DNA of 64,000 nt from Nocardioides allogilvus. GTDB lineage: Bacteria > Actinomycetota > Actinomycetes > Propionibacteriales > Nocardioidaceae. Position 1 is the first letter of the stretch, and every line of letters begins with the position of its first letter. The translations under genes were made by a program, and so were the position numbers. Of this stretch, positions 10,900 through 17,535 are shown piece after piece. The notes below the pieces were generated by a model. It was not told the origin of the DNA, searched no databases, and worked only from the letters and a program-made list of their open reading frames with translations. The DNA is taken from contig NZ_PZYX01000012.1 of assembly GCF_003047285.1 (NCBI RefSeq), positions 60,776 through 124,775 on the forward strand. Reading direction: 5' to 3'.

Positions 10900-11793
10900 G
10901 TGCTGGGTCGTACGCCGACCCGTGGCTGGACCACGGAGCGGATGCCGCGCCAGGACGGGCGGACCTTCGTCGTCACCGGCGCCTCCGGCGGGCTCGGCCT
11001 CGCGACCGCCACGGCGCTGGCCGGCGCCGGTGCGAGGGTCGTGGTCGCCGTACGCAACGTGGACAAGGGGCGCGCGGTCATCGAGGGCGTGCCGGGTGAC
11101 TTCGTCGTACGTCGCCTCGACGTCGCCGACCTGTCGTCGGTGAGCGCCTTCGCCGACGAGACGGAGCGGGTCGACGTCCTGGTCAACAACGCGGGGGTGA
11201 TGTCACTGCCGCGGTCGCGGACCGTCGACGGCTTCGAGACGCAGCTCGCGACCAACCACCTCGGTCACTTCGCCCTGACCAACCTGCTCCTGCCCAGGCT
11301 GACGGACCGGGTCGTCACCATCGGGTCGGACGCCCATCGCAGCGGCGTGCTCGACGTGGCGGACCTCTTCTTCGACCGGCGCCCCTACCGGCCCTATGCC
11401 GCCTACGCGGCGTCGAAGCTGGCCAACGTCAGCTTTCTGGGCGAGCTGCAACGCCGTCTCACCGCGGCCGGCTCGACCCTGCGCTCCGTGGGCGCGCACC
11501 CCGGCTACACGTCGACCGGCATCCAGGTCAGCACCGGCAGCCCCGCCTTCAACCGCATCGGCGCCCTGGGGAACCGAGTGGTCGGCATGCCGGTCGCGCG
11601 CGGCGTCCAGCCGGCCCTGTTCGCGGCGACCATGGACGTCCCGGGCAACTCCTACTTCGGGCCGCACGGCCCGATGGAGCTGTGGGGCTCGCCGGTGCCC
11701 GTCGGACGCTCCGAAATGGCCAGCGACCCCGACCTCGCCAAGGAGCTGTGGGCGAGGTCGGAGTCGCTGACGGGGATCAGCTGGCCGCTGTAG
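10900..11793 (+). CDS. Short-chain dehydrogenase/reductase
   Basis: A classical SDR Rossmann enzyme. It has the nucleotide-binding TGASGGLG near the N-terminus, LVNNAGV after strand 4, and the catalytic Tyr-x3-Lys in YAASK. The C-terminal region resembles the retinol dehydrogenase/WW-oxidoreductase-like group. The GTG at 10900, 2 nt after the OsmC stop, gives 297 residues and keeps a GWTTERMP lead-in common in this group. An ATG at 10942 is the alternative start (283 residues). The cofactor is probably NADP(H) and the substrate is unknown. Confidence 0.85.
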   Translation: MLGRTPTRGWTTERMPRQDGRTFVVTGASGGLGLATATALAGAGARVVVAVRNVDKGRAVIEGVPGDFVVRRLDVADLSSVSAFADETERVDVLVNNAGVMSLPRSRTVDGFETQLATNHLGHFALTNLLLPRLTDRVVTIGSDAHRSGVLDVADLFFDRRPYRPYAAYAASKLANVSFLGELQRRLTAAGSTLRSVGAHPGYTSTGIQVSTGSPAFNRIGALGNRVVGMPVARGVQPALFAATMDVPGNSYFGPHGPMELWGSPVPVGRSEMASDPDLAKELWARSESLTGISWPL

Positions 11794-11796
11794 CGA

Positions 11797-12519
11797 TCAG
11801 CCGATGGTGACACCGGTGATGTCGATCGGGCCGGCGTTCGGGACGCCGCCGCCGGCCGGGTGCGAGCCGTCGTCGCCCTTCTTGGCAGCCTTGGTGAGCA
11901 GCTTGAGGCCGGCCGGGTCGACGGAGCCGAAGACGTTGTAGTCGGGCGTCAGGCCGGGGGAGTCGTTGAACACGAAGAAGAACTGCGAGCCGTTGGTGTC
12001 GGGGCCGGCGTTGGCCATGGCGAGCGTGCCCGCCTCATAGGTCTCCTCGCCGGTCAGCTCGTCGGCGTAGCTGTAGCCGGGACCGCCCGAGCCGCTGCCG
12101 GACGGGTCACCGCACTGCAGGATGCCGAAGGAGGGGGCCGTCGCCATGCGCGGGCACGGCGAGTCGTCGAAGAATCCCTGCTCGGCGAGCGAGACGAACG
12201 AGTTGACCGTGCAGGGGGTGGCGTCGGCGTCGAGCGTCGCCGGGATGTCGCCGAGCGTGGTCTGGAAGACGACCTTCACCTCGCCGGACACGGTGGGCTC
12301 GCTCGGCGGGAGCTCGACCTCCTTGATGGCGGGGGAGCCGCCCTCGACGTACTCACAGGAACCGGCGGCGGACTCGGTCTCGGCCGGCGTCTCACTCGTG
12401 GTCTCGCTGGTGGTCTCCTCGGTGGACGGGTCGGTCGCGCTCTCGCCCCCTTCGTTGCCGCACGCTGCGAGGGAAAGACAGGCCAGGGTCGCCGAGATGG
12501 CTACGAGTCGCTTCAACAT
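11797..12519 (-). CDS. Cyclophilin-type peptidyl-prolyl isomerase, lipoprotein
   Basis: A 240-residue lipoprotein. A short signal peptide ends in the lipobox LAAC (Cys at about 21), followed by a Thr/Glu/Ser-rich linker to about residue 60. The cyclophilin domain includes VVFQTTLGDIPATLD, NSFVSLAEQGFFDD and MANAGPDTNGSQFFFVF. It should catalyse proline isomerisation on the outer face of the membrane. The FFF segment corresponds to the usual QFFI active-site strand. An upstream in-frame ATG at 12561 would bury the signal peptide, so 12519 was chosen. Confidence 0.9.
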   Translation of the reverse strand: MLKRLVAISATLACLSLAACGNEGGESATDPSTEETTSETTSETPAETESAAGSCEYVEGGSPAIKEVELPPSEPTVSGEVKVVFQTTLGDIPATLDADATPCTVNSFVSLAEQGFFDDSPCPRMATAPSFGILQCGDPSGSGSGGPGYSYADELTGEETYEAGTLAMANAGPDTNGSQFFFVFNDSPGLTPDYNVFGSVDPAGLKLLTKAAKKGDDGSHPAGGGVPNAGPIDITGVTIG

Positions 12520-12565
12520 GCCGACGATCGTAGGGGAGAAGGTGTGGGGACCTAGGATCACGTTC

Positions 12566-12922
12566 GTGAATCAACGCGTGCCGACCCAGGGCGACCGACT
12601 GCCGCTGCTCATCACGATCGGCGTCTTCGTCGTGATGCTGGCGTGCCTGCCGCTGGTCTGGATGCTCGACGCGGACATCGACGAGGACCGTCCGATGTAC
12701 CAGGACATGCTGCGCATGCAGAACCTCCAGGCCTTGAACGTCGTCAACGAGGGCCGGCCCGAGGACGTGACCGCCACGGACGACGAGGTCGTGAAGGTCG
12801 GCGGCAGCGAGTTCACCGCGTCGCCGGGAGTGACGGTCGTCGTCCGCGCGGTCGACGAGAACTCGTTCTGCGTCAGTGCCAGCAACGACCTGGGCGAGAA
12901 GGCCGAGCGCTGCAGCGAGTGA
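12566..12922 (+). CDS. Single-pass membrane protein, unknown function
   Basis: A 118-residue protein starting at GTG 12566, divergent from the cyclophilin gene with 46 nt between starts. One transmembrane helix (LLITIGVFVVMLACLPLVW, residues about 12-31) precedes an acidic extracytoplasmic domain of about 85 residues with two cysteines near the C-terminus (FCVSASND and ERCSE). These could form a disulfide. I do not recognise a family. The fold may resemble small pilin-like or Ig-like secreted domains, but this is not supported by a motif. Confidence 0.7.
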   Translation: MNQRVPTQGDRLPLLITIGVFVVMLACLPLVWMLDADIDEDRPMYQDMLRMQNLQALNVVNEGRPEDVTATDDEVVKVGGSEFTASPGVTVVVRAVDENSFCVSASNDLGEKAERCSE

Positions 12923-12931
12923 CCGGCACGG

Positions 12932-13453
12932 TCACGACGTCGTCGAGATCGTGACCGGCACCCGGGTCAATCCGGCTGTGGAGGAACAGGCCATGGCTTG
13001 GTTGATGGATTCCTCACTGGGTGCCACGGCAGCGAGCCCCGTCGTGGTGGCGCCCGTCGCGTCGCGGAGCCGGATCACGGCGAGAACGCCGACACGCGTC
13101 TCGGAGAGCGTGAACCTCACGGTCTGCCCGGCGATGCGCAGCCGACTCACGCCGCGGGTGGTGCCCGCCGCGCACGACTGCTCCCCGGAGGCGCGTCCTC
13201 GATAGGTCGCGGACTCGTCATTGAGCGTGACCGTCTCGCCGTTGCTCTTGGTGAGTACGCCGCTGCACTCACCGGAAGCGCGTGCGATCGCCGTCGTGGT
13301 CGCCATGGCGGCGCCCAGGCCCGGCTCGAACCTCAGCACGCCGGTCAGGGAGCAGGATCCGTCGAAGGATGCCGGCCCCGGCGCGCCGGCCGCCGCTGCT
13401 GGGACCATCGCGAGCGAGCCCACGAGGCTCAGGACTGCCGCGAACTTCTCCAC
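12932..13453 (-). CDS. Secreted protein of unknown function, TetR-linked
   Basis: A 173-residue protein. GTG at 13453 is preceded by a strong Shine-Dalgarno GGAGG and gives a clear signal peptide (KFAAVLSLVGSLAMVPAAAA) with cleavage near AGA. The mature part has four cysteines (GSCSLTG, GECSGVL, QSCAAGT and MACSST) and beta-strand-like repeats, consistent with a small disulfide-stabilised beta domain. It is transcribed divergently from a TetR regulator across a perfect operator, so it is the probable regulated target. No enzyme motif is visible. Confidence 0.75.
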   Translation of the reverse strand: MEKFAAVLSLVGSLAMVPAAAAGAPGPASFDGSCSLTGVLRFEPGLGAAMATTTAIARASGECSGVLTKSNGETVTLNDESATYRGRASGEQSCAAGTTRGVSRLRIAGQTVRFTLSETRVGVLAVIRLRDATGATTTGLAAVAPSEESINQAMACSSTAGLTRVPVTISTTS

Positions 13454-13470
13454 CTGGCACCTCCGGAGGT

Positions 13471-13489
13471 TACTGCCACAGTGGCAGTA
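13471..13489. promoter_or_regulatory. Perfect 19-bp inverted repeat, probable TetR operator
   Basis: TACTGCCACAGTGGCAGTA has perfect 9-bp arms around one central base. It sits between the divergent secreted-protein gene (start 13453) and tetR (start 13504), 14 bp from the regulator's start. Size, symmetry and position are those of a TetR-family operator. It should control both genes. Confidence 0.8.
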
Positions 13490-13503
13490 GTAGGCTTCCA
13501 AGA

Positions 13504-14136
13504 GTGCCGCCCACACCCTCGCGCGTCAACAACCCGACCACTCACACACGACGACGGCGTCGCCCCGAGGAGGCAGAGGCCGAGATCCTCGACGCGACGC
13601 GCGACCTGCTGACGCGACTGCCGGGGGAGCAGGTGACGGTGAGTGCCGTGATGGCAGCCACGACGCTGAGCAGGAAGTCCTTCTACGTCTACTTCGCCGA
13701 TCGCAACGAGCTGTTGCGACGACTGCTCGACCCGCTGGCAGCGCGGCGGGACTCCATCATCGAGCCGGTCTACGCGGCTGACAGCCTGGTGCTGGCCGGC
13801 CAGGAGGCGCTGCACGGACTGGCTCGCTTCTATCTCGAGCACGGCCGTTTGTTGCGCGCACTGGCTCATGCGGCGGCGCATGACGACGACACGCGACGAG
13901 CGTGGCGCGGGTTCATGGAACCGGTGGTCGACGCGCACGTCCGGTTGGTCGAGCTGGAGATCGCTGCCGGTCGGATCTCGGGCATCGACCCCGAACCGAC
14001 AGTGCGAGCGTTGCTCGCGATGAACCTGCAGTACTTCTTCGACGAGCTGGTCGACAACCCGGCTCCCGACGTCGACGCCGTGGCGAGCACGCTGACGACG
14101 GTGTGGGGACGCGTTCTCTACGGGACGGCCAGGTAG
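13504..14136 (+). CDS. TetR/AcrR-family transcriptional regulator
   Basis: A 210-residue regulator. The N-terminal HTH region runs from about residue 20 to 70 (EAEILDATRDLLTRL, then VTVSAVMAATTLSRKSFYVYF, where FYVYF is the hallmark of the recognition-helix end). It is followed by a variable helical ligand domain. The GTG at 13504 was chosen because it opens just after the operator and leaves a short basic arm before the HTH. Its 3' end overlaps the convergent GNAT gene by 19 nt. The ligand is unknown; the divergent secreted protein is the likely target. Confidence 0.9.
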   Translation: MPPTPSRVNNPTTHTRRRRRPEEAEAEILDATRDLLTRLPGEQVTVSAVMAATTLSRKSFYVYFADRNELLRRLLDPLAARRDSIIEPVYAADSLVLAGQEALHGLARFYLEHGRLLRALAHAAAHDDDTRRAWRGFMEPVVDAHVRLVELEIAAGRISGIDPEPTVRALLAMNLQYFFDELVDNPAPDVDAVASTLTTVWGRVLYGTAR

Positions 14137-14552
14137 GCCGTCTTCGCGTCGGGAGAGAAGCCGCAGCTGCGGTAGAAGGCATGGGTCCCGGGCGCCTTCG
14201 AGCCGGTGAGCAGCATGGCCTTGTAGCAGCCTGCGTCCCAGGCGGCCTGGAGCGTCGCCGCCATGATCTGCTTCCCGAGCCCGGACCCACGGTGGCTCTC
14301 GTCGACGACGACGTTCTCGATGACGGCGTACGGCGACGCGCCCCGCGTCATGTTCGCGATGACGTTGAGATAGGTGGTCGCGACCACCGCGCCATCCACC
14401 TCGAGCAGCAACAGGGACAGCCCTGGCGTCCTCAGGATCGCGTCGAAGGCGGTCCGGTCGGAACCATCGTCCAGGACCGGGTCCGCCGGGTGCAGCTGAT
14501 GGTAGAGCCGCGCAATGGCCTGGAAGTCTTCTGCAACTGCCTCACGGATCAC
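14118..14552 (-). CDS. GNAT-family N-acetyltransferase
   Basis: A single GNAT domain. The acetyl-CoA loop is in VVVDESHRGSGLGKQIM (R/Q-x-x-G-x-G/A pattern), preceded by the core strand VVATTYLNVIANM and followed by FYRSCGF. GTG at 14552 gives 144 residues and begins IREAVAEDF, a standard GNAT beta-1. An ATG at 14636 would add 28 residues of low-complexity sequence with no match to the fold. The substrate is unknown. The gene is preceded by a 13-bp palindrome at 14641. Confidence 0.82.
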   Translation of the reverse strand: MIREAVAEDFQAIARLYHQLHPADPVLDDGSDRTAFDAILRTPGLSLLLLEVDGAVVATTYLNVIANMTRGASPYAVIENVVVDESHRGSGLGKQIMAATLQAAWDAGCYKAMLLTGSKAPGTHAFYRSCGFSPDAKTAYLAVP

Positions 14553-14640
14553 CGGCGAACCGTACAGCTTTCGAACAGTGGCGATTCGTCTCCAGGTGGA
14601 CGGGTGGGGAGGGTGAACACCGGTCCCGACCCACACATAT

Positions 14641-14653
14641 TGACATAATGTCA
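14641..14653. promoter_or_regulatory. 13-bp AT-rich palindrome upstream of the GNAT gene
   Basis: TGACATAATGTCA is a perfect inverted repeat around one central base, in AT-rich DNA that stands out from its surroundings. It lies about 88 nt upstream of the GNAT start, and a TTGACA promoter-like hexamer overlaps it on the plus strand. It may be an operator, but no dedicated regulator is adjacent except TetR, which has its own different site. Confidence 0.4.
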
Positions 14654-14671
14654 GTTATCGGCGCTTTGCCT

Positions 14672-14721
14672 GGGGAACCAGATCGGGGTCAGATCAGGCG
14701 CACATCCCGATTTCGTTCCCC
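14672..14721 (-). terminator. Stem-loop downstream of a lipoprotein gene
   Basis: GGGGAAC (14672-14678) pairs with GTTCCCC (14715-14721), and ATCGGG (14682-14687) with CCCGAT (14706-14711), separated by a 3x3 internal loop. It begins 15 nt beyond the stop of the minus-strand lipoprotein gene. There is no U-run, as is common in actinobacteria. Confidence 0.55.
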
Positions 14722-14736
14722 ACCCGACGTGCAGGT

Positions 14737-15126
14737 CTACTGCGTCGGGTTCTCGCAGTAGAACGCGTCGCGTCCGCCGCCGGAGTGGTACTCGTAGCGA
14801 CGGCCACCGGCTGACAGGACGATCCGCTGGCCGTCGACCAGCGCCTGGGTGTACATCTTCCCGGACTGGGCGCACCCGAGGCTGCCGTCGCGCCAGGTGA
14901 CCTCCTCGAGCTCGACGAGCGTTATGTCGCCCTCGTCCACTCCCAGCGTGCCTGCCAGGTCAGAGACCGCCTGCTGCGCGACTGGTGATGGCGATGGTGT
15001 CGGTTCGCCGGGTGATGTGCTCACGGTGTCCTCCGTGCTCGGGTCCTGGGGTTCGGACGTCGACGCGCACCCGCTCAGGACGAGCGCCACAGCGGACGCC
15101 ACCACGCAGTGTCGAACGATTCCCAT
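14737..15126 (-). CDS. Putative lipoprotein, unknown function
   Basis: A 129-residue protein. AAGGAG precedes ATG 15126, and the signal peptide VVASAVALVLSGC ends in a lipobox Cys. A Ser/Thr/Pro/Glu-rich linker (to about residue 50) follows. The globular part of about 80 residues contains VTWRDGSLGCAQSGKMYTQA and RYEYHSGG. This resembles small actinobacterial lipoproteins in which a WPDGSLGCP-like motif recurs. It is membrane-anchored and extracytoplasmic. It is divergent from helR, and its start is 94 nt from the rifamycin-associated element. Confidence 0.8.
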   Translation of the reverse strand: MGIVRHCVVASAVALVLSGCASTSEPQDPSTEDTVSTSPGEPTPSPSPVAQQAVSDLAGTLGVDEGDITLVELEEVTWRDGSLGCAQSGKMYTQALVDGQRIVLSAGGRRYEYHSGGGRDAFYCENPTQ

Positions 15127-15220
15127 GACGGCTCCTTGCCCGATGATGCCCGCACGATGGCGGGACGCAGATGGCCGTCGCTGACGCACTGTCCCTCAGT
15201 TCCAACTTATAGCGCAGTGG

Positions 15221-15239
15221 GGGGCTTGCGGCAAGGCCC
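15221..15239 (+). promoter_or_regulatory. Rifamycin-associated element (RAE)
   Basis: GGGGCTTGCGGCAAGGCCC is, as I recall it, identical to the 19-bp RAE found upstream of rifamycin-resistance genes in actinomycetes. Its core CTTGC-G-GCAAG is a perfect inverted repeat. It lies 80 nt before the helR GTG. RAEs confer rifamycin-inducible expression on downstream genes, so this site is the likely basis of helR induction. Confidence 0.88.
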
Positions 15240-15319
15240 CCGGCATGGTCCAGACTCGCCCGTCCAGGCCGGTTCTGCGCACCTCGCGGGACGCCCACAC
15301 GCATCGGAGCAGATGTTCA

Positions 15320-17467
15320 GTGACGACTGGCACCACCAGTGCTTTCGACCTTCCCGACCAACGATCCGCCAAGTCAGACCCCGCGCTGATCACCGACGAC
15401 GAGCACCACTTCCGGGCCATCGGCGAGAGCCTCGAGAGCTCGATCGCTGACTTGTCCGCGCGGCTCAACGAGCAGCTCAGGGCTCCGGGCGGCACCGGCC
15501 AGGCCGCGATGGACCGCGACGAGGAGATCCACCGACTCAGCGGCCGCCTGCGCACCCTGCGCCGCTACACCCTCGACCTGTGCCTCGGCCGCGTCGTGAG
15601 TACGGCGGGCGAGACCCTCTACATCGGGCGCCTCGGCCTGACCGACCGTGACGGCCGGCGCCTCCTCGTCGACTGGCGCTCCCCCGCGGCCGAGCCGTTC
15701 TTCGGCGCGACCCACGCCAACCCGATGGGGCTGGCGAGCCGCCGACGCTACCGCTGGACCCGCGGTCGCATCAGCGACTACTGGGACGAGGTGTTCACCT
15801 CCGAGGGCCTCGAGGGCCACGCCGCCCTGGACGACCAGTCCGCCTTCATCGCCACCCTGGGCAGCAGCCGATCGCCGCAGATGCGCGACGTGCTCGGCAC
15901 CATCCAGGCCGACCAGGACGCCATCATCCGCTCGGGCTCGCGCGGAACCCATGTCGTCGACGGCGGTCCGGGCACGGGCAAGACCGTGGTGGCGCTGCAC
16001 CGCACGGCCTACCTCCTCTACTCCGACCCCCGGCTGGGCGATCGCCGCGGCGGCGTGCTCTTCGTGGGTCCGCACGCGCCGTACCTCGCGTATGTCGCCG
16101 ACGTCCTGCCCAGCCTCGGCGAGGAGGGAGTCAAGACGTGCACGTTGCTCGACCTGCAGCCCGAGGGTGTGGCCCTCCAGGTCGAGGCGGACCCCGAGGT
16201 GGCCCGCCTGAAGTCGTCCGTCGACATGGTCCGGGCGATCGAGCCGGCCGTCAGGCTGTACGAGGAGCCCCCCACCGAGGGCATGGAGGTCGAGACCCAC
16301 TGGGCCGACGTCTGGCTCAGCGCCACGGACTGGGCGGAGGCCTTCGCCGCACCGGCTCCGGGCACTCCCCACAACGAGGCACGCGACCAGATCTGGGAGG
16401 AGCTGCTCACGATCCTCATCGACAAGCACGAGGCCGATGACGAGGTCTCTCCCGAGCTCGTGCGCCGATCGCTGGCCCAGAACACCGACCTGGTCACTGC
16501 CTTCAACAAGGCCTGGCCGGTCATCGAGGCGGCCGACCTGGTCGGAGACCTGTGGGAGGTTCCGGCCTACCTGCGGATGTGCGCTCCCTGGCTGAGCCCC
16601 GACGAGGTGCGCACCCTGCGACGCGCCGACGCCCGCGCCTGGACCGTTTCCGACCTGCCCCTGCTCGACGCTGCGCGGCAGCGTCTCGGCGACCCGGAGG
16701 CATCCCGTCGCCGTCGTCGCCACGAGGCGGCCGTCGCGGCCGAGCGCGCACGCATGGACAGGGTGATCGACGAGATCCTCCAGCAGGAGGACGACGACGG
16801 GATGATGGCCCAGCTCAACCAGGGCGGCCTCCGCGACGCCCTGGTCGACGAGGGTGCGCTCCCGGAGACGACCTCAGATCCCCTGGCCGGGCCGTTCGCG
16901 CACATCGTGGTCGACGAGGCCCAGGAGCTGACCGACGCGGAGTGGCAGATGCTGCTGCAGCGCTGCCCGTCGCGCAGCTTCACCATCGTCGGCGACCGCG
17001 CGCAGGCGCGCCACGGCTTCACCGAGTCGTGGGAGGAGCGCCTCGAGCGAGTCGGTCTCGACCAGGTGCACCTGGCGTCGCTGAGCATCAACTACCGCAC
17101 GCCCGAGGAAGTCATGACCGCGGCCGAGCCGGTCATCCGCGCCGTACTCCCCGACGCCAACGTGCCGACCTCCATCCGCCGCAGCGGGATCCCCGTCCAG
17201 CATGGCTCGACGGCCGAGTTGCAGCAGGTCCTCGACTCATGGCTGGCCGAGCACGCCGAAGGCATCGCGTGCGTCATCGGCGACCCCGCCTTCGAGGGCA
17301 CCGCGCGCGTCCGCTCCCTCTCCCCCGAGCACGTCAAGGGCCTCGAGTTCGACCTCGTCGTGCTGATCGACCCCGAGACCTTCGGCACGGGCATCGAGGG
17401 CGCCGTGGACCGGTACGTCGCCATGACCCGGGCGACGGAGAGGCTGGTCATCCTCACGACTGAGTGA
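15320..17467 (+). CDS. helR: HelR, helicase-like RNA polymerase recycling ATPase
   Basis: A 715-residue UvrD/HelD-like ATPase. The N-terminal region contains DRDEEIHRLSGRLRTLRR, as in HelD-type proteins that reach into RNA polymerase channels. Walker A is GGPGTGKT (about residue 215), followed by VALHRTAYLLY; HIVVDEAQELTD is motif II; MTRATERLVIL is the C-terminal motif VI. HelR removes stalled or rifamycin-bound complexes and can displace the drug from RNA polymerase. The start at 15320 is favoured over an in-frame ATG at 15245, which lies only 5 nt past the RAE and leaves no room for a promoter. Confidence 0.92.
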   Translation: MTTGTTSAFDLPDQRSAKSDPALITDDEHHFRAIGESLESSIADLSARLNEQLRAPGGTGQAAMDRDEEIHRLSGRLRTLRRYTLDLCLGRVVSTAGETLYIGRLGLTDRDGRRLLVDWRSPAAEPFFGATHANPMGLASRRRYRWTRGRISDYWDEVFTSEGLEGHAALDDQSAFIATLGSSRSPQMRDVLGTIQADQDAIIRSGSRGTHVVDGGPGTGKTVVALHRTAYLLYSDPRLGDRRGGVLFVGPHAPYLAYVADVLPSLGEEGVKTCTLLDLQPEGVALQVEADPEVARLKSSVDMVRAIEPAVRLYEEPPTEGMEVETHWADVWLSATDWAEAFAAPAPGTPHNEARDQIWEELLTILIDKHEADDEVSPELVRRSLAQNTDLVTAFNKAWPVIEAADLVGDLWEVPAYLRMCAPWLSPDEVRTLRRADARAWTVSDLPLLDAARQRLGDPEASRRRRRHEAAVAAERARMDRVIDEILQQEDDDGMMAQLNQGGLRDALVDEGALPETTSDPLAGPFAHIVVDEAQELTDAEWQMLLQRCPSRSFTIVGDRAQARHGFTESWEERLERVGLDQVHLASLSINYRTPEEVMTAAEPVIRAVLPDANVPTSIRRSGIPVQHGSTAELQQVLDSWLAEHAEGIACVIGDPAFEGTARVRSLSPEHVKGLEFDLVVLIDPETFGTGIEGAVDRYVAMTRATERLVILTTE

Positions 17468-17479
17468 GGTGCACCTCGA

Positions 17480-17527
17480 GGACGTCATGGGAGGTGGTTG
17501 TTAGAACGACCACGTCCCATGACGTCC
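17480..17527. terminator. Bidirectional terminator between helR and the UvrA-like gene
   Basis: A 19-bp stem (17480-17498 with 17509-17527) with one mismatch and a 10-nt loop. It lies between two converging stop codons, 12 nt after the helR stop and 8 nt beyond the other. The arms read GGACGTCATGGGA and its complement. No T-run is present. Confidence 0.75.
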
Positions 17528-17535
17528 GATCGGGG

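Noticed and set aside
15245..15319. Upstream ATG for helR
   Set aside because: It lies 5 nt past the RAE, leaving no space for a promoter or leader, and the extra 25 residues match nothing.
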